Shown: one piece after another, positions 46,410-58,318 of the stretch | Numbering within the stretch: the stretch's first letter is position 1 | Layout: each line of letters starts with the position of its first letter | Source: Temnothorax longispinosus | Taxonomy: Eukaryota > Arthropoda > Insecta > Hymenoptera > Formicidae | Length of the DNA stretch: 64,000 nucleotides | Assembly: GCF_030848805.1 (NCBI RefSeq) | Contig: NC_092362.1 | Location: 124,001 to 188,000 of the forward strand | Direction of reading: 5' to 3' | The notes under the pieces: model-generated | Databases searched by the model: none | The model's input: the letters and a program-made list of their open reading frames with translations, nothing else | What the model was told of the DNA's origin: nothing | Translations under genes and position numbers: made by a program

Positions 46410-49400
46410 TTAATCACGATCATTATTTTGAGAAGGACAATCGATTTCCTGCAATTTTAATAGTCTTCTGCGTTGGAGTTTAGATATTGATAAATTTCTG
46501 TAAGAAAAAAATTACTTTGAAATAAGCAAACTTAAAACTTTGCACGAATTTCATTATATACTCACTCTCTGATTTCATCAACAATATTTTCAAGCACGAT
46601 GGGAATTACCGTGTGCCTAAAATGCTGTATTTCTGATAAAAAGATTGACTTCCTATAAGGCAAACTCGTATATGACTCATGAATGAAATCAATTAATGAG
46701 TCAAAAGCTTTTGTATAATTATCCATAAGCAACTGCAACACAAAGTAACAATTTACAGTATCATATTAGATGTAATTAAGACTGATACAGGAACAATGTG
46801 TTACCACTAAAATAAAAAAGCCAGGATGACTTTCGTGATAATCCAAATACAATTTCCTGCTTTTTATTACAAGTTCGACATAGGTATTTTTTAATGCGTC
46901 TGCTTTTTCTTCATGCGTTAGTCTTTCTTCATGCTACATATGAAAATTATATTTATACAGAACAAGAGAATAACAATAACAGAACGTTGACGGAATTTGT
47001 CCTACTGTGATATTTATTTTTTTTTAATCGAGCAGCTTTTATTACGTTATTTTTCCGTATATTCATGCGCAATGAAGATACTCAAAAGTATCGTTTTATG
47101 TTCCACATATATGTACATATTATATCGATCAAAATAATAGAAGAAATTTATAGAATAAGATTAATAGTTTTTTTTTCCCGAAAGAGAACGTTTAAAGCAT
47201 ATACATTTTCCGTTGCTTCTTCGGAAGACGTCGATTCGCTGAGATCATCGTCATCGAAATGGTTAGACATGTTCGTCACCAACGTAGTTCGACGCAGCAA
47301 CATCTTCGACTTGCGCTCTTCACGTTTCGTCTCTTCATCGTCAACAATAATATTCGATTCTTCATCCAATAACACCTACATACCGATACTGAGACATTTA
47401 AATGCACGATATTCAAATTCCATTTAAAGTTATGCTTAGTACTTTTAATTCTCCTGTCGTTCTCCTTTTTTCTTCAGACGAAAATCGATCAAACGATTTT
47501 CCATTTCTCGCTTCTGTCAACGTAATACGTTTCTTTTCCAGCGACACTACCTCGCTCCTTCGTAGTACGACCTTCGGTAGCATCGTTTTGCTTTGCAATA
47601 TAATGTCAGTTGTTGTCGACCCGTTTCCTTGCGGTCTCACGGAGATGCAGTAAATTGGAAATTCTAGACGGCACATTATCTGACGATACATGCAAACTTA
47701 GCAGAATTTGACGGTACATCCCGCATTGTAGAAGATTAAGTTCGAACCTCATCCAGAATTTCTTCGATAAAACTTAATATACAACTAGCGGTCTCCGTTT
47801 CTTCCTCCCGATGCTTGCCTATTTTAACAGCCAACAAATTTTCCACACTGTCTTTAATCCACGTGTAAACGTCAAATTTTTCTCGTATCCAGTCCCTGTG
47901 GAGATCGACACTATGCGTGAACATCAAGATCGCCTTCACATTCGGATATCGTTTAGAAATTTCCGTAACTGCGTACAGATTCATTTGAGTGAGCCCAATT
48001 TTGCGTTCAGATATTAATGGACTGATCTGATTTACATCTGCAAAAAGAATTATAGTTTACGAACGATAGTTACACAACGATATTAATTAATATAAGCAAT
48101 ATCACACTAACGGAATCCGTAACTGTCACCCAAGAGGTCCAGGATTACCAAAAACTCGCCACGCCGCGCCATATCGTTAAACTCTTCTCTGTTTACAGGA
48201 ATATGAGCTTTACGTTCGTCATCGTTTTCGCATATCTCTTTCGTGGTATGCCAACGGCAGTATTTTATCTACAAGATTGCATTCTACTGTTTTCTCGAGA
48301 CTGATTTCTAAGAAGGGACATTGCAGGATTTGCAAAGATTACTTTGTCGGGAATTGTTTGAGCCACATGCAAGGCCAATGCCATTTTCTTCAGCGCCGAT
48401 GGTCCTGTGAGTATCATCAGAGGAGGGCTGATTTCGTCGTACGGTTGAACGTGAGCGTCCACTTTGCTGATGTTTAACTGCTCCAGTAACGTTAATTTTG
48501 CTACTTTACGGGCAGCTATTAAATCCAATGGCGAGGCAAACAGCATCGTTGATGTCACCTGGAAAATATTCTCATTTACAATAGTTGTACATTGCATAAC
48601 ATTAAATTGTATATATTATGCATACAATTCGTCGTATGTCAAATAAAGTTAAAAACTAAGTTTTTGGCAGAACAGGAGCAGTATAATTTTCTTTTTTCGT
48701 TTAGAGGAAAATTTCTCAATTCTCCTTTTAAGGAAATCCGGTTTTCTAACTTTATTTAATACAAAGCTGGAAAGAGACAAATCTTTTGCACCAATCTTAC
48801 GTAATTAAATGTAATTAAAATTGTTTAATATACCTTTTCTTCCGGAAACACCTCGACGCCGTCAATAAATTTAACGCTTGGTATGGAAGATATCAATACA
48901 TTTCGATAATTGGGCCACTTCGTGCAGGTGTTACCCCTAAAATCGACCTCGAATATCGAGCCCTTCAAGTTGAATACCTCCAACAGGTCGGTGATTCTAT
49001 TGAACTTTAGATCTACGAAGCGTAAACTGTATGCGTCCTAAAAAAATCATGTAATTAAAACGAGAATTATGAATACTTTCGTATGCGACAATCCGCTTGC
49101 GACGATCACCTTGAAGAAGCCCAAAGTCGACAATCTATTGTGTCCCAGGAGAATTGTTCGCAGATTCAACAACGTATTTATGCCATGGCCGGGCGTAGAG
49201 GATCTGAAAGACGTTATGCAGTTGCCTTCTAAATTTAATTCTCGTATATTCAGACCGTCCAAGTTTTCGATACATTCGATGAGATTGTAGGACAAGTTTA
49301 AGTACCGTAGATGTCTGAAAGAAACTGTACAGATTACAAATACAGGCGTCGTGCATCAGAGCACAATATTATGCATTTACTTCAAATTTTCCAGGCCAGA

Positions 49401-50383
49401 GATGTTCTCCAGATTGTTGTGAGACAAATTTAATCTGACGATGCTCCAACAGTTTCTCAAGTCGCCGATGTCCGTCATATGATTGTAAGATAAATTTACG
49501 TAAGTGAGGTACCAAGGAGGCACAAAGTTCGATACACGTTCAATTTGATTGTGCGACGCGTTTAAATACATTAAACATCGGAGGCTGCTCAGAGGCGACA
49601 AACATGATATGTTATTACCGGCGACGTTAATATATTGCAAGTGCCGATGATGTCGCAGCATGACAATGTCCGTGAGACCCTGAAAAGCAAAGAGCAGCAG
49701 TAAATAAACGTGACGCTCGAATCTCAGCAAATTCAATCTGTCGCAATTAATATTCTGCTCGAATTTACTGGCAAACAACTAACATACTGTGAACACTTTT
49801 GCTCGCGAGGGGCAAAAGTAAGCAGAAATACAAATTAATCTAAAGTGTGAAATTTCCGACAGTACCCTATTTTTCAGGATACATTTGCTGAGAATATAGA
49901 GACCGTTTTCGGGCGATCTCGTCAGGAAAGATGATCCGATGCCTATCAATCTATCGGACAGAAAGCCAGAGCTCTCCTTATCGTCCAACGACACCTCATC
50001 CAGCCTTATCTGAACCACGGGCGATTTGCTGTCCTCCCATAAATCCAGATCCAAGGCGTATCCTCCCCAGTCGCTATCGATAATTTGTTGCTTTTGCTCC
50101 TGAAGAGGGGAGGGCTTCCATCCGGAGCAAATCTGAGACAAAACAACAATTTAAGACAATTTAATCAAGAAAGAGAGATAGATAGGTCTTTTTAGTCATC
50201 AAGCAATCTGAAGATCTCTGAGTTAAAGTTTGATTGAGAAAAGAAGAAGCGTACCCCTGCAGCAGAAATAGCTGGCGTTAATTGAGACCTTTCCACAGAA
50301 TTGTCCTTCGATCTTTCATATGGAACACGTTTAGCATCCGGAGTGTTTTCAAGCATCTCTTTACCAGCTGTTGTTCCTGCCAT
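46410..50383 (-). CDS. LRGUK: Leucine-rich repeat and guanylate kinase-like protein (LRGUK)
   Basis: In mammals LRGUK is needed for sperm-head shaping and axoneme growth. Exons in frame: 50255-50383, 49866-50132, 49381-49679, 49110-49314, 48834-49037, 48343-48558, 48112-48268, 47748-48037, 47443-47679, 47205-47375, 46805-46933, 46566-46732 and 46410-46497, giving 852 aa (human 825). Residues ~135-350 hold about eight leucine-rich repeats (LQYINVAGNNISCL, LMYLNASHNQIERV, LTYVNLSYNHMTDI, LRYLNLSYNLIECI), then an LRR cap. A guanylate-kinase-like domain follows (~residues 415-590): PLMILTGPSALKKMALALH, CRWHTTKEI, NREEFNDMARRGEFLV, and LGDSYGFHVN. The nucleotide loop lacks the usual glycine-lysine pair, so catalysis is doubtful. 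The C-terminal ~250 residues are charged. A stop overlaps the GTGAGT donor at 46565; the spliced form adds 29 codons. Confidence 0.85.
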
Positions 50384-51407
50384 TTCTTTAAAACTCACTG
50401 TATACTTTTTGATCACATAATATATTGATATCTGAATAGAGAACCGAAGATAGTTAACATTGCAGTCAACGAGGTCTTGGATTATTTAGAACAGATTGAG
50501 TAATAATTCTTAATACATAAAGGGCGATCGAATCTCAAGTCTAGTCTAGATTCTGATTAGAGGACCTCTAAAAAAAGGATTAACTTTAATCTATATTGGT
50601 AGAAACAGACATTAGAAAATGAGTGAAAAATGAAGAATGAAAAAGAAGAATGTAGATCAATTTTAATCTCGATTTAAGAATATTAGACTATTTTATTTTT
50701 TTTAATTAGTTCTAAGAATTAGGAAAAGATAAAATATAAGTTAAACTAAAATTAAAGTATTGACATTGGTAGAAATGGATGTTAGAACCAAAGATAAAAA
50801 ATAGGTTTTTTAACCTAGCGTTGAAAAATGGAAAGTGCCGCGTTTTTTTTTTATGATGTCACAGGTCGCAGCATGTCGCTCTCGAAGTGCTCCCGATTGG
50901 CTGTGCGCCGCGCATGCTCGATTACATCGCGATGTCGGAGCGACGCCCGATTCGTCGTACGACAAACGCGTCGGACGTGTCGATTGGCTGTCGCGAGAGT
51001 TTCCTATCGAACGACCAATCGGCGCGCTCGTCGGCTCCGCTCGTCTCCCTCTCGACATCACGTGATCACGGTGGCTCCGCGGCTCCACTCCGGTTAGTCC
51101 GGTTCCGGTTCACCGCGGTTCAGTTCACCAAGTTCTTCAGTTCTTGGCCACCTCTCTCGTTCGTCGTGTCGCGTTTCTTCTCTCCACGTTCGTATCGCGT
51201 TGTCGATTGCTCCGCGAACGGTGTTCGAGTTCGCGCAACAGGCAGGAAGAACCCGGTTGGACGAATATATCGCGCGTCGCGTCGTGAATTACGCGCGAGA
51301 TCTTGGCACAAGAGAAATCTCGAAGGAACGACGTAAGAGAAAGCGAGAAAGAGAGAAAGATAGATAGAGAAGGAAAGAGAGCGAGAGCACTGATCCAAAA
51401 AGCAAAA
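50384..51407. promoter_or_regulatory. Bidirectional promoter of LRGUK and the UIF-like gene
   Basis: 1 kb between divergent start codons. The left half is AT-rich. From ~50830 the DNA is CpG-rich, and just before the UIF start (51329-51390) there is a purine-rich GA tract, like those upstream of NDUFAF2 and the second SUCLA2 copy. No coding sequence supported. Confidence 0.5.
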
Positions 51408-54400
51408 ATGTCAGAGATTGACGCGAAAGTGAACATGTCGCTCGGTAAGTCGCCAGAGTCCCGACGGTCTAACGGTTTCGCCAGGAGCCCCGGGTGAGCC
51501 CGCGGTTCGCACGTCGATCGACCACGTCGTGTCCACCCTGCCCCGCGTCGGGCGAGACGGGATCGACAAGATGGCGTCGGTGTGGGCTATATGCGTGATG
51601 CCCGGCGTGCTTGCGTATACGTGCGTAGAGTACCTGCATTTATTTTTCGCTTTTACGTAACGGAGGACGTCGTTTTCACGTCGTGGTCGTCATGTCCCCC
51701 CTTCCCCTGGTCTCTTCTCGATGAAGGGCAACATCGGGAAACGGGATAACCTTCCCTGCGTGCCGATCGATCGATAAGGCTCGTTCGTTAAGGCGGGATC
51801 GCGAGGGAGGAAACGTTCTTGAACGTTCTTCAAGAGAGAGCGAGAAATAGGCGAGGAAGGGGAGTCCACGAGGTTTCGTTCTCACACATTTGTTTCTCGT
51901 ATCGCTTGGTCGGTCATTCGATGATCGCAAATTGCTGTTTCAGCCAGCAGCAGGTGGAAGGAAGGGAGAAACGAATAGAACCACGTGGAAGCGGTGCGGG
52001 AACCTTTTCAGCTTGAAAGATTCTACGATCACGGTTACTCGTAATTTATTTGGCCATCGGAAAGAGGAGTGTCTAGGAGCAGATTGATTGGGAATCAAAG
52101 TAGCGAGGATGGTTCGAGCTGGCAAATTCTTATGCAAGGGAACGTTGAGGCGACGTTTGCCTCAAATAATCGTACTCCGCGATTGCAGTTGTTTGCCTCG
52201 GGAAGAAATCGGTGTCCAGAAGACATATCAACATCTGAGAAACGTGATCGGAATACCAGAATTTGTGTCGGAATGTTATATGGAACGTCGTTTTGTATTT
52301 GCCTCGAATAATGTTTCTGCGATCGTAATTGCTTGCCCTGGGAAGAAACTGGAAACATAGGTACATCGACATCCGAGGAAACGCGAGCGAAACATCGGGA
52401 AACGACCCGAGAGTTCATGCCAGGATATACGGGACATTGTTTTATATTTGCCTCGAATAAATGTATTTCGCGATCGGAGACCATTGCTTGCCTCGGGAAG
52501 AAAATGTCCAAGAAGCATAAGTTCAATATCCAGGAAACGCTCCAAGAATTCATGCCAGGATATTGTACAATTCGCCGTTTTATTCGTCTCATAAGTAATT
52601 ATATTTCGCGATGGTAATTGCTTGCCTCGGGTGTTTAGGGAACACGAGCACACGTCGACATGCAGGAGACGCGATTATAATAACGGGGAAGCTGTTCCAG
52701 AATCTTATGTGAGGAATCGTGTCACGTCCGCCTTAAATGATTGTATCTTACAGTCGCAATTGTTTACAATCTTTTGCCTTGTTTCAAGAAGAGGGGAACG
52801 TCTGCGATGTACTTTGCAACAGGAAACTCGGTCGAAATACCGAGAAGGCAAATCAAGAACACTCGCCAGAAATCTCTCGCGCCTGGGATCGTTCTGCGTA
52901 CGGATCAACCCGCGATAAAACGTTACATCGGCTGCATCTACACTGTCACCTCCCCTAACAATATTTCTTGGTCGTATAAATGAACATGAAGTTGCTCGTT
53001 GTAATTATTAATGCGTATCACGCACGTACGACTGATTTCCCTTTGATTGAAAATAACGTCTGCATCGTCACGTTGGAATGCGATTTTCGAACGTCTTGAA
53101 AATCGCGATCTTCTCGGCTTGCAATGCTTGGATCTTCGCGATAACGCGAAATGGCCTACGGCGATCCAGTTACGGAAGAGAAATCGGAGCGAAATTTGCA
53201 GCGACGAGATCGTGAATCACGCTGCTGCCGATACAGATTACGCAATACGTGTTACGGAGATTCACGATCCATTGTTATATGTATCGCTAATTTTCCCGAT
53301 AGATTCCCATTAGAAATCATCATCCCGATAGAGAAAAGAGATCGTTGGAGCATCAATAACGTCTCGAACAGCTTCGTTTCGGTGCAGTCTCGCTTCGGTG
53401 CATTTTGCGAACGGAGAAGATGGGCGAACGGCTGAGAATTTCGGAAGACTGTGCCAAGCGTCGTGTGACTCATCCCTCACGAAAAATCACGCTCTCTCTT
53501 CATGCGTGGGACAAGCGCAGGGCTTGCGTAATCCTATATTTTTATCCGTTGCATCGCGAACAACTCTTACTCGCCGAGCGGATGCCAAGTATGGGAAACG
53601 GGACTCGCTCGTGATGTGCATGCTGGGCGCAACGTTATCTCTACCGCAAAAACTCGTGTGACAGCATTCAGCGAAACGATAAATAACTTAATTTCGTCTT
53701 TGTTTCGCTCCTATCGTCCCTATCGCTACGGTGAACGTGAGAGAAATGCAGAAATGCTGCCTTCGATTTGCAGAACCAGACGCAAATTAAACCGCACCTC
53801 CTCGATCTGTGGGACGCTACTTTAAATCGAATTACAATCTATTGACAATGCATTTTTATAATATTCGCTGGCAATCCGAAAATGCAGGTACTCTAGTAGG
53901 CAAGCTTTAATAATGTTCCGATGAGATTTCATCGCGATCAGTCGTTTTTTGATGTTGGCAAGCAATCCCAGGGCAGGGATATATTTGCGTTACTTATTTG
54001 TATCGATCAACATGGCAATTGTTTATACGGGCTCCTTGAAAGTCTTCGAAATGTAAGAGGTAACGATCGAATGGAAGGCCTTGTCACGAGAACTACGAGA
54101 AGAATCACTGACTGGTTCATGAGAAATCAGCTCATAAGAAAGTCACGTAAATGTAACGAAAGGAAGAGGACAGAGTAAAGAGACAATTCACAAGATGTGT
54201 AATGTAAAAATTTCTGGGAAGCAGCGTCGCATTAATGGAGGAAACATGAACTCAGCCGGCGTCTTTTCTTTAATTGCATACCATTTTGAAGTGATCCATA
54301 AAGCAGCGAATGACAATAAACAGAGACACAAATTAACGGGCATTAAAAATAAAAAAATGCAATACAAAATATATATTGCATGTATTAAATTTTTTAAATA

Positions 54401-56648
54401 TACTTCGAAAGCAGATTACTATTATTTAATTTTGTTTTTTAGTTAATAAGCTTGTGTAGCTGCATTTTGTTTCTTACTAAATTATTGAGTTTTTATGTTT
54501 AGAAAAATCGGCACATTTTATAAATTTTTTCTTATGATATCTATGAATTAGCATTCTTGATACTTAACTCATGATAAATAACTTAAGTTGTGATTTTATA
54601 TAAAATTAAAAGGGTAATAATTTCAGAAATAATTATCTGTTAATTTAATGATCAGATCTTTTTAACATTTAATTCTGGCATAACGATTCGAAAAAAATAT
54701 GCCACGATATAAGGATATATCCGCATGGATTGCATTCCACGTGGTGTTTTACAAGAATATCTTTGCATGCAAAGATCTTCGAGATTACGAATACAATATT
54801 TCTTCTCAGCAATTTCCTCGGCGGGATACATGCCGAAATGATCTCTATCCTAAACGATAAATATTTACTTGAGAAATATTACTCCATGCTGAAATCATGT
54901 CTGTGCCGAGATCTAGCCTTGAGTGTCTCGATTTAAAAGTTTCACAAAGATTAGATCCCACCACATCCGTACGTCTGCCGTGCCGTACGCTCATTAAATG
55001 ACGCCCGTTTTCTTCCTTTTAAGATGAGATCATAAAGATGGAGAAAAAGAAAAAGATTGCGGCGATCAACGGAAAGATCGGCGGCGCCAAGCGCAATCGC
55101 GGTGCTGTTCGTGGTCGAGGTGGATTTAGAGGACGAGGTGCGAGAATCAAGCGCAATGTCGGGCCCATTCTGAAGAATCAACAGCAACAGAATTGGCAGC
55201 GCAATGCGAATACCGCGAGTAACGCGCGCGGTGGTTTCGCTCGGAATCGCTTTAAGAGGAATGGCCATCTCGCGAGGTCGCGCAGCAACTTGAGCCTGAA
55301 TCAGAAGGCGAACAATGTGAGAGGAGGCGCGTTCAATGTGCGCCGTGGCAACAGAGGCAACAGATTCGGTCTTACTCGTAGCCGGAGCCGCACGAACCTG
55401 ACGTTCAATCAGGGCGGCTTCTTCACTAACAACAAGAGCCCGCTGAAGCGAACGAGCAGTTTGCCCAATTTGCGAGATCCGAATTCTGTCCACAATCGTC
55501 TGGGGTATCAGAGCCCCGCTCAGATTGCCTATCGAAATCGCGTGAAACGAGCGAAGCAGCTGCTGTTACAGAGACAGAATCAGCGATTAAACTTACAGAA
55601 TCAATTTAGAGTGAGTTGAATATTTTAATATGTACATGACGAATGTTCTTCAGGGTGAAAGTAACTTGCAAAGTACTGATGCGTGTATAATTGTTGCAGA
55701 TGGCACAGACCGGCCAGAAGATCGGTTTACATCCAATGCAGCCGAGAACTTTGGGAAGACAACAGATACTAACGTCGCAACGTCGCTTTACTACCGGCGG
55801 ACTACGATCGGATCAGATCGCTCGTGCACAGAGACGGGCGCAATACGAACAGAAATTGATGCGAATGAAGTAGATGATACTTTCTTATATTTGTCGCGTC
55901 AAATTAATTTGTTAAACTGGCTACTTATAAGATTCTAAATTGTAGAAAAATATAAATCTTTCATAGCTTTGTATACAAATTTAGTATCTCAAATTTAGTA
56001 TTTTCGTATTTTTATATTTTTGATGGCTTTAAATTTATTGATAGCTTTATTGATGCAAAAAAACAGGAACAAATTTTTTCTTCGTGAGGGATGGGATGTT
56101 TAAAATGTAATATGTTGCAGCTCCGCCCGGATGACCCCTACTCCGAACGTCAATTTCATGTGCACATTGGGAAGCGAATACATGCCTACCACTACCCGTC
56201 AGCGACCACTCACCCTCGCTCAGAGTCGACAACCCGCGACCATTAGTAGTCCGCGACAATTGCCCAGAGGACGATCGCCGTACAGGCAAAGCGCACAGGG
56301 TTTAAATATGGTATGTACATTTTTCGCTCGAAACCTTTCCCCAAAGTATATCTTCGTTTCTCCCTTCTGGCTTTTATTTTTAAATATTCGAGAATATTCG
56401 AGAAATAGATCTTTCCCTCGAATGTGTGATGATTGACGTTTTTATTGAAATTACAGGTTGGGCGAGCACCGTTATTTGGCCGGCAGCGCTCGAGATCAAG
56501 ATCGCGATCACGCTCGCGTACGCATAACACAACTACATCCGATTCCAGCGGAGACGTCGACGATCGTAATTTCAGCGAAGTTATGTATAGCCTGTCAGGG
56601 AATCTCGGCGTTACGGGGCGAACTCTTAACGAACGATTTAGCTTTTAA
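51408..56648 (+). CDS. UAP56-interacting factor (UIF/FYTTD1)-like mRNA export adaptor
   Basis: Probable adaptor that recruits the helicase UAP56/DDX39B and the export receptor to mRNA. Exons in frame: 51408-51444, 55024-55610, 55700-55869, 56121-56310 and 56457-56648, giving 391 aa. Residues 10-23 read MSLDEIIKMEKKKK, a textbook UAP56-binding motif (ALYREF and UIF: MSLDDIIKLN). An Arg/Gly/Asn-rich RNA-binding-type region follows (GAVRGRGGFRGRGARIKRN, RSRSRTNLTFNQGG), then basic QRRFTTGGLRSDQIARAQRR, an SR tract (RSRSRSRSRSRT), and the C-terminus GRTLNERFSF, matching the MTLNERFG motif at the UIF C-terminus and MSLNERF of CHTOP. The UBM is split by a 3579-bp intron right after MSL. AATAAA at 56721-56726 is a likely poly(A) signal. 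UIF is preferred over CHTOP because both end motifs are present. Confidence 0.8.
52010..52876. repeat. Degenerate ~145-bp tandem array in the UIF first intron
   Basis: Six units can be aligned, starting near 52012, 52160, 52302, 52451, 52587 and 52735 (spacings 148, 142, 149, 136 and 148). Shared blocks per unit: gcctcgaataat, cgcgatcg followed by aattgcttgcctcgggaag, a tccgaggaaacg-type block, and gttcatgccaggatat in the middle units. Divergence is high, so the array is old, yet spacing is kept near nucleosome length. Overlapping open frames on both strands follow the repeats and have no known domain. Confidence 0.65.
52877..55023. other. Rest of the UIF first intron
   Basis: 52877-54200 is CpG-containing with no supported gene, though open frames are frequent. 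54200-55023 is AT-rich. No exon with both plausible splice sites and a recognised domain was found. Confidence 0.35.
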
Positions 56649-58318
56649 GTAGCAGCGTCGCAAATTCGACTTAAATATCGAACACTACTGATCTATTCAT
56701 AATTTACCCGTAACGCTAGAAATAAAAAGTAATTTTTGTTTTAACAATGTAGACAAAATCTTATTGTTTTCCCTTTTATTAAGTACACCAGTGTTATTAA
56801 CATCAAATTACTCTACAATGCGTTAATTAACACAATGTCTCCACAAGTATACAAATACTTTTTCGTTTGCCCTAATTGCAAAATTACAATTGAGTTTACC
56901 TAAAATATCGCTTCTTCACATTTGCAGCGTTAATATATGTACAAATTACTTTTAGAGAATATCACGATAGACAGTAATCACACTTTCATCCGGAATATAT
57001 GATAGTATGCGTGGATAAAATAAAGAGTGATTCTTATGCCTGTTACACGATTAAAGGCAGAAATCTCATTTTTTCATCTACGTGCAATAACTTTGTATAA
57101 AATCTTCAGTATTTTTTCGTTAATACATGTAGGCGAAGAAAGTTATTTAAATACATCTAGCAATTTCGAGGATGATTTGTTGAAATTTTGATATTTAGTA
57201 TGATTTAGTATGAAAGAAGATTTGCATAATTACATATTTATGTATAAGATAAAGCCCGTACTTTTCAATTGTACTTTTTTTTTGCTTTGAGAAATATACA
57301 AATCTTGGCGATTAGTTATCCTTCTTAAATTGATATTGACTTTAGGTTATCTTCAAAATATAAGCGCGAGATATTTGGATATAAAGAAAAGTAATTTGTG
57401 ATTTACATATTATATGTATATATAATCGCATTTTTTTTCATTTTTAGTAAAATTCGTGATTTAGATTTACAATTTGCGAGATTGTACAACAATATGATAA
57501 AATACATGAATGGGAAGTAGGAGTAAATGAATTTTTGCGTTGTCTTTTGATTCAATTGTATAAGAGTACGTCTATTTAACAAATAGATGTATGTTTGCGT
57601 CGAGGTAGATTTTATTGAATTACTGTTAAAGTGTGAGTTTAAATTGTAGCGTAATATCATGTTTCATATAAACTATTTCAATTAACAAGCATCGCGAGCT
57701 GTTTTTTCAAACGCATGTTTCACCCAACTTTTGAAATAAATTTTATATTACGTTTGTATTATGCATATTTCTGACTGATGCATTAGTTTTACATCGCCAA
57801 CTTATTTTCATTGTGTTATTCATCCCGACGAAAGTGCGCATATTTTTAATCATATCATAGGTTCATAATCGTAAGCTTTATAAAAGCAATTTCTTCAAGA
57901 AGTGATAACACGCACTGAATATGACGCAGTTATAGAAATCTATTCGAAAAACGTGGATGATATTTTTAACGCAAGCATATATCATAGTATCGAATGAAGT
58001 GTCGTCCGATAATGAATCGTGGTGGCACTTATCATCATTTACAATAAAAAAGAAGTAAGCATAAATATGCGCTTACCGCCTACTCGGCTCAGTGTCAGTC
58101 GCGATGACGGATGTGCACGGAGTGTCCGCGTGAGTGTCTCGTAAGTGAATTGAGATTCATATAAAGAAACTGTCAATCAAAATTGTAAATGAAAAATGTC
58201 CAATTTATTTATATTTATTTATAACTACAGGAAGCGTGGATATTGCGGTGACAATGCGCATGCATGTATAGCAGTATACATTATACATAGTATATATTCA
58301 AACTGAGTTATTGTCATC
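56649..58318. other. AT-rich intergenic region between UIF and SUCLA2
   Basis: Contains the UIF poly(A) signal (56721-56726). The remainder shows no gene. From ~58080 the sequence is likely the SUCLA2 promoter and 5' UTR. Confidence 0.4.
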
